DNA from: Neobacillus sp. PS3-40
GTDB taxonomy: Bacteria; Bacillota; Bacilli; Bacillales; Cytobacillaceae
Length of the DNA stretch: 64,000 nucleotides
Direction of reading: 5' to 3'
NCBI RefSeq assembly: GCF_030915485.1
Contig: NZ_CP133266.1
Coordinates: forward strand, 2,918,001 to 2,982,000
Positions 1 to 8,026 of this stretch are shown piece by piece. The position numbers and the translations under genes were made by a program. The notes beneath the pieces were generated by a model. The model was given only the letters and a program-made list of their open reading frames with translations, was not told where the DNA came from and did no database searches. The number at the start of each line of letters is the position of its first letter. The stretch's first letter is position 1.

Positions 1-2
1 TA

Positions 3-68
3 ACAGAAATGAAAGAAAAGCATGACACGAACATAGGTGAATTAGATAAATATTTACTTCAAGGTTAA
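3..68 (+). CDS. C-terminal end of an unidentified protein (partial)
   Basis: An open frame enters from the left edge and ends at a TAA at 66-68, giving 21 residues rich in Lys and Glu (ends ELDKYLLQG). The frame is followed by a long perfect hairpin, as expected for the 3' end of a gene. Too little is present to name a family. Confidence 0.5.
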   Translation, partial: TEMKEKHDTNIGELDKYLLQG

Positions 69-149
69 TGTGGTCAAGTTTTACCCCGCTAACAGGGGAA
101 TTCTTCATATAATTTAGATAATAATTCACCAATAAATTTACAATCATTA

Positions 150-200
150 GAGAAAGTCCCCATCATGATCTTGTAGGATCATGATGGGGACTTTCTCTTT
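150..200 (+). terminator. Perfect 21-bp hairpin terminator
   Basis: Arms 150-170 and 177-197 are perfect inverted repeats around the loop TTGTAG, followed by TTT. It closes the partial gene at the left edge. Confidence 0.8.
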
Positions 201-407
201 CCACCACTCGGCCACTAGTTTAACATGAAAGGTCAATTAGCATTGAAGCAACAATATAATTTAGCAAAGCCCATTTCTTTTAAACGTATTAAAGGAATTA
301 GAGGAAAAGCGCTAAATTGTTTTAATATTATGATAAAATATATTCATTTAATCAATTCTATGTACGATCAAAATAACTTATGGATTTTTGACAGTGGGAG
401 GATTAGT

Positions 408-1301
408 GTGAGAGGGAAATTAAAAATTATTACTGCAATGCTCATTTGGGGTAGCATGGGTGTGTTTGTAAAAAATATTGATCTATCTTCAAGTGAAATT
501 GCGCTTTTAAGGGGAGTAATCGGAAGCATATTTTTGGTGTGTGGTAGTTTTATTGTTAAACAAAAGCTTTCTCTAAAATTGATAAAAGAAAATAGTGTAC
601 TTCTATTTCTATCTGGTGCAGGTATTGGGGTAAATTGGATATTTTTATTCCAAGCCTATAGGTATACAACTATTTCAAATGCGACATTAAGCTATTACTT
701 CGCACCAATATTTGTAATGATTTTTGCGCCATTAGTACTAAAAGAAAAACTAACTTCCTTAAAAGTAGGGTGCATTATTACCGCAATGATTGGATTATTT
801 CTTGTCGTTAATATTGGTGGCAGTAGTACAAGTGGTACATATCACCATGCAATAGGTATCTTGTATGGCCTTTCTGCTGCAGTACTTTATGCAAGTGTTA
901 TTTTAATGAATAAATGTATTAAAAATCTAACTGGTTTTGAAACTACTTTAGTTCAATTAATGGTAGCAACTGTTGTTCTTTTTCCATACGTTTTTGCTAA
1001 AGATCATTTGGACTTTTCAGGAATAAACGCTATTTCACTTATTTTTATACTTATTTTAGGCATTATCCATACTGGTATAGCATACTTCTTATATTTTACT
1101 TCAATTAAGGAATTGAAGGGACAAACGATTGCAGTTCTCAGTTATATTGACCCAATTTCGGCAGTAATGATTGCAGCAATATTTCTTGGTGAGAGCATGA
1201 ATTTTATTCAAATGGTTGGAGGTGTCCTTATATTAGGTGCCACTTATTTGAGTGAAAGAATGGACTTTAATGTTGAAAAGTTAAATAAAAGTAAGGCTTA
1301 A
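408..1301 (+). CDS. EamA/DMT-family transporter
   Basis: A 297-residue, very hydrophobic protein with about ten membrane segments arranged as two EamA repeats (about residues 5-135 and 150-285). This is the usual length and layout of the drug/metabolite transporter (RhaT/YdcZ-type) superfamily. The GTG at 408 is chosen as start because GTGGGAGG lies 6 bases upstream and the first membrane segment begins right after it; the frame is open back to an ATG at 225, but that extension is polar and lacks a good ribosome binding site. Likely exports a small metabolite or amino acid across the plasma membrane. The substrate cannot be read from the sequence. It stands alone. Confidence 0.9.
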   Translation: MRGKLKIITAMLIWGSMGVFVKNIDLSSSEIALLRGVIGSIFLVCGSFIVKQKLSLKLIKENSVLLFLSGAGIGVNWIFLFQAYRYTTISNATLSYYFAPIFVMIFAPLVLKEKLTSLKVGCIITAMIGLFLVVNIGGSSTSGTYHHAIGILYGLSAAVLYASVILMNKCIKNLTGFETTLVQLMVATVVLFPYVFAKDHLDFSGINAISLIFILILGIIHTGIAYFLYFTSIKELKGQTIAVLSYIDPISAVMIAAIFLGESMNFIQMVGGVLILGATYLSERMDFNVEKLNKSKA

Positions 1302-1326
1302 GAAAAAGTTACACCATAACTTTGCT

Positions 1327-1451
1327 GTTGATTTCCGCTCCGGGCACTTGCTTTCCGCGGGGAGGGATGGGAGCCTCCTCGGCGTACCGCCTGCGGGGTC
1401 TCCCATTCCCTCTATTCCCGCAGGAGTCAAGTGCCCTTCGCTCCAATCAAC
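1327..1451 (+). repeat. GC-rich palindromic repeat, copy A (subfamily 1, forward)
   Basis: Starts GTTGATTTCCGCTCC and ends CTCCAATCAAC, with internal pairing around CCTCCTCGGCGTACCGCC and CCCGCAGGAGTC. Far more GC-rich than its surroundings. Four more copies are found at 39257, 40013, 49579 and 50213. The core uses GTACCGCC, which defines subfamily 1. It lies between the DMT transporter and the hxlR-type gene. Confidence 0.85.
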
Positions 1452-1520
1452 AGAGTGTCAAAATTAGCACTTGGCTTTAACATAGTCAATGCAAAAAAGG
1501 TAAGATAGCCCCTATTTAAT

Positions 1521-1570
1521 AAAAAAGACGACTTAAAATTCACTTTGAATTTTAGGATCGTCTTTTTTAT
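1521..1570. terminator. Hairpin terminator beside repeat copy A
   Basis: AAAAAAGACGA at 1521-1531 pairs with TCGTCTTTTTT at 1559-1569, with further AT pairing inside. It suits the end of the minus-strand hxlR-like gene and can act in both directions. A very similar hairpin follows repeat copy D (about 49754-49797), so repeat and hairpin seem to travel together. Confidence 0.7.
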
Positions 1571-1627
1571 TTAGTACATGAAACTTAGGTTATAGCTTAC
1601 GGCGAGTTGAATCTCGTTTAGTGATAT

Positions 1628-1954
1628 CTAATTTGAAACTATCTTGTCTGTCAATGCTATATGTCCTTCTCCCCAACTACACATGGCATCCAAAATGGGG
1701 CGAAGAGACCATCCATATTCTGTTAAAGAATAAATAACCTTTGGTGGAACCTGGTCAAAAACGGTCCGATTCACAACGCCATCAACTTCAAGTTCCCGCA
1801 GTTGCTGGGTCAACATTTTTTGAGTGATGTTAGGCATGAGCTTTTTCAATTCACTTGTTCGTTTTTCTCCTTTAATCAAGTGGCACATAATGACGACTTT
1901 CCACTTTCCACCGATGACATCAAGTGTTGCTTCTACAGGAATGTTATAAGCCAT
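1628..1954 (-). CDS. HxlR-family transcriptional regulator
   Basis: A 108-residue winged-helix protein of the HxlR/YodB family (conserved PVEATLDVIGGKWK near the N terminus, LTEYGWSL near the C terminus). It starts at an ATG with AGGGAG six bases upstream. Many relatives sense thiol-reactive compounds through a Cys near residue 5-7, just before PVEATL; here that position is Ile (YNIPVEATL), so sensing must differ. It is divergent from an MFS exporter, and the intergenic region holds two matching dyads that look like its operators. Most likely it represses itself and the exporter. No ligand can be named. Confidence 0.93.
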   Translation of the reverse strand: MAYNIPVEATLDVIGGKWKVVIMCHLIKGEKRTSELKKLMPNITQKMLTQQLRELEVDGVVNRTVFDQVPPKVIYSLTEYGWSLRPILDAMCSWGEGHIALTDKIVSN

Positions 1955-1980
1955 TTTGGTTCTCCCTTTTTTCTTATAGG

Positions 1981-2011
1981 CACTTTAAAGTACCTACATT
2001 ACTTTAAAGTG
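1981..2011. promoter_or_regulatory. Candidate HxlR operator 1
   Basis: Perfect inverted repeat: CACTTTAAAGTA (1981-1992) and TACTTTAAAGTG (2000-2011) with a 7-bp spacer. Each arm is itself palindromic (ACTTTAAAGT). It lies just upstream of the hxlR-type gene. Confidence 0.7.
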
Positions 2012-2089
2012 CGTACTTTTCAATTTGAAGTGTTGGATTCATAATAACATTCACAAGCAAAAAACAAAAGGTCGAAAACAACCATAGTT

Positions 2090-2120
2090 GCTTTAAAGTA
2101 CCTATATTACTTTAAGGAGT
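2090..2120. promoter_or_regulatory. Candidate HxlR operator 2
   Basis: GCTTTAAAGTA (2090-2100), spacer CCTATAT, then TACTTTAAGGAGTG. This repeats operator 1 almost base for base, including the spacer, but the right arm is degenerate. It lies on the side of the divergent MFS gene. Confidence 0.65.
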
Positions 2121-2249
2121 GTACTATCCTTTTTGTTAATATGCTTATAAATAATGTTCGTAGTAGAAGCGTGATAAAAATGTGAGAGGCGCCAAATCAC
2201 GCTTCGCCGTTTATGAACAACACTTCAAAATAACAAGGAGGATTTCTTT

Positions 2250-3479
2250 ATGAGTTCCACTGCTATAAATACTCAAGAGAAAAAAGGTGGTACACTTTCG
2301 TTAATGGCTTTGGCCATTAGTGCTTTTGGAATTGGCACTACGGAATTTGTACCTGTAGGATTACTTTCTTCATTAGCAGGTGATCTAAAAATACCCATTA
2401 CTTTAGCTGGTTTATTAATATCGGGTTATGCAATGGGTGTTGCTATTGGAGCACCGGTCCTTACGGTTTTAACAAATAAGATGAATAGAAAAACTTTATT
2501 AATGCTATTAATGGTTGTCTTTATTGTCGGTAATTCAGTTGCTGCTTTATCAACAAGTTTCGGATTATTATTAGCAGCACGGTTTATTACTGCATTTTCT
2601 CACGGTGTATTTTTCTCAATCGGCTCTACGATTGCGGCAGATTTAGTTCCTGAACACAAAAGGGCAAGTGCTATTGCATTTATGTTCACGGGTTTAACCG
2701 TTGCCACAGTAACAGGTGTACCACTAGGTACATTTATTGGTCAAGTGTTTGGATGGAGGTCAACTTTCTGGGCTGTCGCAATTCTAGGCGTAATTGCGAT
2801 TATTGCAAGTGCCATTCTGGTCCCTAAAAATCTTAAGAAGGCCCCACTGGCAAAATTCAGTGATAACTTAAAAATCTTAACGAACGGGCCATTACTTTTA
2901 GCATTTTCAATTACAGCTTTAGGATATGGCGGTACGTTTGTAGCATTTACCTTCCTTGCCCCTATTTTAGAAGATATTACAGGATTCGCCCCAAGTGTAG
3001 TTAGTGTCATCTTGCTGGTATATGGTGTTGCAATAGCTATTGGAAATACAATTGGAGGGCGAGCTGCCAATAAAAATCCCTTAAAGGCTTTATTATGGAT
3101 GTTCTTAATTCAAGCAGTTGTACTGGTTATCTTATCATTCACTGCGCCATTTAAAATTGTAGGTATTATCACTATCTTCTTCTTAGGATTATTTGCATTT
3201 ATGAATGTACCAGGATTGCAAATTTATGTCGTTCAGCTAGCTGAAAAATATGTACCTTCAGCGGTGGATGTCGCATCCGCTTTAAATATTGCTGCATTTA
3301 ATGTTGGAATTGCGATTGGAGCTTTTATTGGAGGATATGTTGTGGATTCTATTGGGTTAATTCATACACCTTGGATTGGTGGTGTAATGGTACTTGGAGC
3401 AGCCCTACTTACTTTGTGGAGTTCTTCTTTAGAGAGTAAAAGAAAAGAAAAAAGTAGCTTTAAGCGTCTAATTGGATAA
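2250..3479 (+). CDS. MFS transporter, DHA1/AraJ-type exporter
   Basis: 409 residues with twelve predicted membrane segments. The start FGIGTTEFVPVGLL and the loop LVPEHKRASAIAF are typical of the AraJ/YdhP/PbuE-like branch of the DHA1 drug:proton antiporters. GGAGG precedes the ATG. It is transcribed divergently from an HxlR-type regulator with shared operator-like dyads, a common arrangement for an inducible efflux pump. The exported compound is unknown; drugs, arabinose-type sugars and purines are all transported by relatives. Confidence 0.92.
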   Translation: MSSTAINTQEKKGGTLSLMALAISAFGIGTTEFVPVGLLSSLAGDLKIPITLAGLLISGYAMGVAIGAPVLTVLTNKMNRKTLLMLLMVVFIVGNSVAALSTSFGLLLAARFITAFSHGVFFSIGSTIAADLVPEHKRASAIAFMFTGLTVATVTGVPLGTFIGQVFGWRSTFWAVAILGVIAIIASAILVPKNLKKAPLAKFSDNLKILTNGPLLLAFSITALGYGGTFVAFTFLAPILEDITGFAPSVVSVILLVYGVAIAIGNTIGGRAANKNPLKALLWMFLIQAVVLVILSFTAPFKIVGIITIFFLGLFAFMNVPGLQIYVVQLAEKYVPSAVDVASALNIAAFNVGIAIGAFIGGYVVDSIGLIHTPWIGGVMVLGAALLTLWSSSLESKRKEKSSFKRLIG

Positions 3480-3567
3480 ACATCGAAATGGGAACCTTCA
3501 ACCAATTTGAAAGATTGTTTCTGAGTTGATTTTATCTTAAATAGATTGTGGAGAGCACAAAATAGAG

Positions 3568-3621
3568 TAAAAAAGATATGGGATCTTTTCTATTAAAAGA
3601 AAAGTTCCATATCCTTTTTTT
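3568..3621. terminator. Bidirectional terminator
   Basis: AAAAAGATATGG and CCATATCCTTTTT pair around an inner stem TCTTTTCTATTAAAAGAAAA. It lies between convergent genes (MFS exporter and VOC protein) and carries runs of T on both strands. Confidence 0.8.
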
Positions 3622-3627
3622 CTTTCA

Positions 3628-4056
3628 TTACATCCCCATTTGTTCGCCTTCGTGGCTTAATTGCCATTGGATCCCAAACTTATCAGTTAACATACCGTAG
3701 CATTTGCTCCAAAATGTTTCTTGAAGCTCCATTCCTACAGTGCCGCCTTCTTTTAGTTTAGTGAAGAAAGATTTAATTTCATCCATATTCTTACTGACGA
3801 CAGTAAGGCTAATATTGTTTCCTGCAACAAACGACATACCAGGGAAGCAATCCGAAAACATCACTGTGCTTCCTGTTATGTTAAGTTGTGCATGCATAAC
3901 TAAATTTTTGGCATTCTCTGGGGTAGGATATTCCGGATTAGCCGGTGCATCTCCAAAGGACATTATTTTGGGTTTTTCTGTTCCAAAAACCTGCGCATAA
4001 AATTCTACTGCTTCTCGGCAGTTTCCATTAAAATTAACATAAACATTAACAGCCAT
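3628..4056 (-). CDS. VOC-family protein (PhnB/YjdN-like)
   Basis: 142 residues with the PhnB-type VOC/glyoxalase fold: NVYVNFNGNCREAVEFYAQV at the N terminus, then SFGDAP and MHAQL, ending in the motif TDKFGIQWQLSH. The ATG at 4056 is chosen because GGGAG lies 9 bases upstream; a TTG two codons earlier is too close to that site. Members without a known enzyme partner are usually annotated as glyoxalase/bleomycin-resistance-like; the real activity is unknown. It may be co-transcribed with the AHSA1 gene upstream on the same strand. Confidence 0.88.
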   Translation of the reverse strand: MAVNVYVNFNGNCREAVEFYAQVFGTEKPKIMSFGDAPANPEYPTPENAKNLVMHAQLNITGSTVMFSDCFPGMSFVAGNNISLTVVSKNMDEIKSFFTKLKEGGTVGMELQETFWSKCYGMLTDKFGIQWQLSHEGEQMGM

Positions 4057-4272
4057 TTGCAAGCACTCCCTTGTTAAAAATGGTAATCATTGAAAATTCT
4101 ACAATTCCCATTTTATCCAATAAACTTTCAAAAAACAAATGTAACCTCGAATAATGTCGAAATTTTCTGGAATTGATTATGATGACACAATAGTTTAGAA
4201 AAAGCTTCTTAGTATCGTTATTATTCTTAGTATCAAGCTAAACACCAGGCACTTTTCTATTTTTTCCTGATT

Positions 4273-4794
4273 CTATTCATGAGCCTTAGTAAGGTAATCG
4301 GCAAGTTGGCCAAACGTTCCGGAAACTCCCTGTTGAATTCCTTCATGAGCTGCCTTGAACGTTTTATTTTCAGCATCTGTGCCGTTTAGAGGGACACCCC
4401 GCATTGTGAGTGTCGTCTTGCCTTCATGCTCGATGAACGTCAACGTATTTAGGATTTCTAGTGGCCAGGTTGGGCTAAAGGGAGCATGAATCGTATTGCC
4501 CTCTTCATCAGAAAAAGAATTAATGAAGACAAGCTTCGTCGGCGCAACAATTTCGCGAAATAGTAATTTACCCCACATTTCGTGGCCGTCAGGGGATTTC
4601 TGGCTATAGTGAAAGACGCCGCCCGGACGGAGATCTGATTTAGAAATACTCATAGTGAAACCTTTTGGACCCCACCATTGCTTCAAGTCCTCTGACGTGG
4701 TCCATGCCTTAAACACGAGCTCTTGTTTTGCATCAAAAGTATGCGTGATAACTAATTCAAATTGGTCCATGTTTGTGGCATTGTTTTCAGTCAT
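4273..4794 (-). CDS. SRPBCC / AHSA1-domain protein
   Basis: 173 residues with the AHSA1 helix-grip fold. Diagnostic stretches are HTFDAKQELVFKAWT, LKQWWGPKGF, DLRPGGVFHY and, near the C terminus, the paired helix GIQQGVSGTFGQLADYL. GGAGG lies 7 bases before the ATG. AHSA1-like proteins of this size in Bacillus usually sit next to an ArsR regulator; none is present here. A hydrophobic ligand-binding role is likely, the ligand unknown. The neighbouring VOC gene on the same strand suggests a shared stress or resistance role, but this is inference. Confidence 0.88.
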   Translation of the reverse strand: MTENNATNMDQFELVITHTFDAKQELVFKAWTTSEDLKQWWGPKGFTMSISKSDLRPGGVFHYSQKSPDGHEMWGKLLFREIVAPTKLVFINSFSDEEGNTIHAPFSPTWPLEILNTLTFIEHEGKTTLTMRGVPLNGTDAENKTFKAAHEGIQQGVSGTFGQLADYLTKAHE

Positions 4795-5208
4795 GTCAAT
4801 TCCTCCAAATATAAAGTTAGCTTCTGATAAGGCTCGGCAAGTTCACTAAAGCCGATTCATGACCCGAATATAATACATTAGGAATAGCATGTCAAAAAGT
4901 ATAGAGTTATTGCATGGCACGAGTATGAAATCTCAGAGAGAAACGGTGTCATCGTAAGCAAGTATTAACGATATTTAATAAAATAGTAGTTGTTGGATTG
5001 CGCAGAAAATCTATATCAAAATACAAGTGAAGTTACTTAGTAGAAGGGTAGTAGTAGTACAGAAAACTGCTTAAACCGGCCGTGGCAACAGGTTGTGATT
5101 GGCGCCAAAAACTGATTGTGTTTTATATTATTATAGTGTTATAATGCTAGAGTGATAATATGGTAACGTACTAAAGCGAATTAACTAAGTTAAAGGTGGT
5201 ATTTTTAT
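4795..5208. other. Intergenic region upstream of the amino-acid ABC operon
   Basis: No open frame with a ribosome binding site is seen here. The right end holds the promoter of the downstream operon (5116-5145); nothing else is recognisable. Confidence 0.5.
5116..5145 (+). promoter_or_regulatory. Sigma-A-type promoter of the amino-acid ABC operon
   Basis: -35 TTGTGT at 5116-5121, 18-bp spacer, perfect -10 TATAAT at 5140-5145. The start codon is 63 bases further on, with AAAGGTGGT as ribosome binding site. Confidence 0.6.
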
Positions 5209-5988
5209 ATGAAACGTTTTGCAATTATGATTCTAGCAATTGTTGGAGTATTCTCGCTCCTTTCAGCATGCTCTAGTCCTACGGCGAAGGATGCTAAGAA
5301 TAAGACACTAGTGATTGGTATTGATGATAAATTTGCTCCGATGGGGTTCCGAGATGAGAATAACAAGATTGTTGGATTCGACATTGATTACGCCAAAGCA
5401 GCTGCAAAAAAGATGGGAACGAAGATTAAATTTCAACCTATCGACTGGAAAACAAAAGAAACCGAATTGAGCAGTGGACGGATTGATCTCATTTGGAATG
5501 GGTACACAATTACGGATGAGCGTAAAAAGAAAGTTCTGTTCACGAAGCCTTATTTGAAAAATACACAGGTTGTTGTTACACTTGCTAATTCTAAATTAAC
5601 TAAACTAAATGAGTTAGCAGGTAAAACTGTCGGCCTTCAATCGCTTTCTTCTGCATCAGATGCCTTGGATGCTAATCCAATTAAATCTAAGGTTAAGACT
5701 GTCACTGAGTATTCAGACAATGTAACAGCTTTAAGTGATCTGAAGTCTGGTCGTTTGGATGCAGTTGTCATTGATGAGGTTGTTGTTAAGTATTACATGT
5801 CAAAAGAGAAAAATTCCTTTAAGCTTCTCGATGAATCTCTTGCACCAGAAGAATATGGTGTAGGGGTGAAAAAAGGAAATGAGGCACTACTAGAGAAACT
5901 TCAAAAAGCACTTGATAAGATGAATGAAGACGGTACAGCCGCTAAGATCTCAGAAAAGTGGTTTGGTGAAAATAAGGTATTAAAGTAA
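5209..5988 (+). CDS. Amino-acid ABC transporter, substrate-binding lipoprotein
   Basis: 259 residues. A signal peptide ends in the lipobox LLSAC (Cys21). The rest is a family-3 solute-binding domain (NKTLVIGIDDKFAPMGFRDE, GFDIDYAKAAAKKMG, LSSGRIDLIWNGYTIT, LKSGRLDAVVIDEVV). The protein is anchored to the outer face of the membrane and delivers a polar amino acid to the permease encoded next. Best relatives by motif are the TcyA/TcyJ and ArtP/GlnH groups, so cystine, Arg or Gln are possible. First gene of a three-gene operon. Confidence 0.92.
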   Translation: MKRFAIMILAIVGVFSLLSACSSPTAKDAKNKTLVIGIDDKFAPMGFRDENNKIVGFDIDYAKAAAKKMGTKIKFQPIDWKTKETELSSGRIDLIWNGYTITDERKKKVLFTKPYLKNTQVVVTLANSKLTKLNELAGKTVGLQSLSSASDALDANPIKSKVKTVTEYSDNVTALSDLKSGRLDAVVIDEVVVKYYMSKEKNSFKLLDESLAPEEYGVGVKKGNEALLEKLQKALDKMNEDGTAAKISEKWFGENKVLK

Positions 5989-6008
5989 ACAGACTGAACA
6001 AAAATTAG

Positions 6009-6046
6009 ACAAACAGGATTTCCATTGGAAACCCTGTTTTGTTTGT
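6009..6046 (+). terminator. Intercistronic hairpin
   Basis: ACAAACAGG..TTTCC pairs with GGAAA..CCTGTTT and runs into TTGTTTGT. It lies between the binding-protein and permease genes and probably lets only part of the transcripts continue, as is common when the binding protein is needed in excess. Confidence 0.6.
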
Positions 6047-6059
6047 GGAGGAAACATCC

Positions 6060-6719
6060 ATGTCCATCGATTATTTCAACACAATCATTAAGCCTATGCT
6101 GGAAGGTGCACAAACAACACTCCTTTTGTTTTTAATTGCCATATTAGTGTCAATTCCGCTGGGTTTCATTCTTACTCTGGCTGTAAAAAGCAGTATCAAG
6201 CCTTTAGCCTTGTTTGCACAGGGCTATATATACTTGATGCGCGGTACACCGCTACTTCTGCAGCTACTATTTATCTGTTTCGGTCTACCACTAATCCCTG
6301 GGATTGGACAATATTTAGTTTTGGACAGATTTGTCGCTGCTTGTTTAGGGTTTATTTTGAACTACGCGGCATATTTTGCAGAAATTTTCCGCGGGGGGCT
6401 ATTGGCTATTGATAAAGGTCAATATGAGGCTTCTCAAGTACTCGGTTTGAATAAATGGCAGTCGACGACAAGAATCATACTACCACAGATGTTCCGTATT
6501 GCACTTCCAGCTGTTGCTAACGAATCAGTGACATTAGTTAAGGATACGGCGCTGCTCTATGCCGTTGCCGTACCGGAATTGTTACACTTTGCAGAGACTG
6601 CTGTGAACCGCGACTTTACGATCTTGCCTTTCCTTTATGCGGGAATCATTTATCTGATCATAACTTTCATATTAACGTTGCTCTTTAAATGGCTTGAAAA
6701 AAGATTCAAATTTGAATAA
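6060..6719 (+). CDS. Amino-acid ABC transporter, permease
   Basis: 219 residues from the ATG at 6060, which has GGAGGA 7 bases upstream; an in-frame ATG at 6039 lies before this site and is rejected. It is a HisM/GlnP-type inner-membrane permease with about five membrane segments. [15 protein letters not shown], and the coupling-loop region EAAQVLG-like ([20 protein letters not shown]), are typical. It forms the channel for the preceding binding protein and couples to the ATPase encoded next. Confidence 0.93.
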   Translation: MSIDYFNTIIKPMLEGAQTTLLLFLIAILVSIPLGFILTLAVKSSIKPLALFAQGYIYLMRGTPLLLQLLFICFGLPLIPGIGQYLVLDRFVAACLGFILNYAAYFAEIFRGGLLAIDKGQYEASQVLGLNKWQSTTRIILPQMFRIALPAVANESVTLVKDTALLYAVAVPELLHFAETAVNRDFTILPFLYAGIIYLIITFILTLLFKWLEKRFKFE

Positions 6720-6735
6720 GAAGGGAGTGAGAAAT

Positions 6736-7482
6736 GTGGCTTTCATTGAAGTATCTAACCTTAAAAAATCATATGGCAAGCTAGATGTATTAAAGCAGAT
6801 TACTTTTGAAGTAAATAAAAATGATGTGGTAGCAGTAATCGGCCCCTCAGGATCTGGGAAAAGCACGATGCTCCGCAGTCTAGTCCATCTCGATGAAATT
6901 AATGCCGGAAGCATTTGTATATCTGGAGAATATCTAGTAAGGGATGGTGTTTACTCAAAACCGCAGGAGATCAAGAGGATCACAACAAAGATGGGAATGG
7001 TCTTCCAGCATTTTAATCTTTTCCCGCACCTCACCGTCAAAGAAAATCTGGAAATTGCTCCAAAAATGTTAAAGAAAGAGCCATTTACATTGATCCAACA
7101 ACAAAGCGCAGAACTTTTGGAGAAAATCGGGTTAACTGAGCGGGCAGCAGCTTACCCAGCGATGCTCTCAGGCGGTCAAAAACAAAGAGTAGCCATTGCT
7201 CGAGCACTCATGATGAATCCTGAAATTCTGCTATTTGATGAGCCTACATCTGCCTTAGACCCGGAATTGACTGGTGAAGTACTAGAAGTAATGAAGAAAT
7301 TGGCCAAAGAACACATGACTATGATTGTGGTGACACATGAGATGGGGTTTGCTCAGGAAGTGGCTAATCGGGCTATTTTCATGGATGACGGAGAGATTAT
7401 TGAATCTGGTCATCCGAATGAATTGTTTACTAACCCCCAGTTCGAACGAACGAAATCTTTCTTGCACCGCAGTTTAAAGTAA
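6736..7482 (+). CDS. Amino-acid ABC transporter, ATP-binding protein
   Basis: 248 residues from the GTG at 6736, chosen because GGGAG sits 8 bases upstream and the protein then matches the 240-250 residues of GlnQ/TcyC-type ATPases. Walker [10 protein letters not shown] is at residues 36-44, the Q-loop in [11 protein letters not shown], signature LSGGQKQR, Walker [12 protein letters not shown], and the switch His in VVTHEMGF. It powers the importer formed with the two preceding products. Last gene of the operon; a strong terminator follows at 7620. Confidence 0.94.
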   Translation: MAFIEVSNLKKSYGKLDVLKQITFEVNKNDVVAVIGPSGSGKSTMLRSLVHLDEINAGSICISGEYLVRDGVYSKPQEIKRITTKMGMVFQHFNLFPHLTVKENLEIAPKMLKKEPFTLIQQQSAELLEKIGLTERAAAYPAMLSGGQKQRVAIARALMMNPEILLFDEPTSALDPELTGEVLEVMKKLAKEHMTMIVVTHEMGFAQEVANRAIFMDDGEIIESGHPNELFTNPQFERTKSFLHRSLK

Positions 7483-7572
7483 GTAAACTCAGGGACGCAA
7501 CTAATCGTAGTCTGGGCCGCGTTTTCCATTTCAAATTGTTGATGGTTATGTAGCCTTTTTAAAAAGCACTGA

Positions 7573-7614
7573 TACGCGAGCAGAATTTATGGAAGTAAAT
7601 TTTGTTGATTAGCC
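7573..7614 (+). repeat. Dispersed hairpin repeat, short copy
   Basis: ACGCGAGCAGAATTTATGGA then AGTAAATTTTGTTGATTAGCC. It matches the second half of the repeat at 37465-37571 (GCGCTAGCAGAATTTATGGA). Both fold as AGAATTTA / TAAATT(C/T)T hairpins. The first half of that repeat is missing here. Confidence 0.6.
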
Positions 7615-7619
7615 AAAAA

Positions 7620-7662
7620 AAGGGTATCAAGGTATTTTTGTACCTTGGTACCCTTTTTTTAG
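7620..7662 (+). terminator. Terminator of the amino-acid ABC operon
   Basis: AAGGGTATCAAGGTA (7620-7634) pairs with TACCTTGGTACCCTT (7641-7655) with one G-U pair, followed by TTTTTT. Confidence 0.85.
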
Positions 7663-7721
7663 ATTATGGCTCTGTTAAAGGTGAATGTTTGATATTTGAT
7701 ACTTGTCCGAATTCTTAATAG

Positions 7722-7904
7722 ACGGAAAAATTCCTCTTAATTAATAAATTGGATTAAAAATAGCTTAAATAGGCGGAGAGTTTCCGCCTATTGACTCAAA
7801 AACTTCGAAAATAGGGGACTTTTCATTACGTAACCGGAAAACCTCTGCTTATACACCCCGAAACGAGCTCCATTCTGCATTTAACCGAAAAATCTCCGCT
7901 TATT
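7722..7904. repeat. Array of four short imperfect repeats
   Basis: Four copies of a CGGAAA-n-CTCCGCTTA-like unit start at about 7722, 7772, 7834 and 7884 (for example ACCGGAAAACCTCTGCTTA and ACCGAAAAATCTCCGCTTA), 50-62 bp apart. Each can form a small hairpin. No open frame is present, so this is an intergenic repeat block. Confidence 0.5.
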
Positions 7905-8026
7905 TTATTTTCGTTGGTTTCTCGGGTTTCTCGCGTAAGACTTTCAAGATCATTAGTTTATCACTATTTAATAGCCCATATAGAATCTGCCACAGGAAAG
8001 ACCGAGTCAGGCACCAAAAACTACTA

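Noticed and set aside
225-407. N-terminal extension of the DMT transporter to an ATG at 225
   Set aside because: The extra 61 residues are polar, lack a ribosome binding site and do not fit the family; the GTG at 408 has a strong site.
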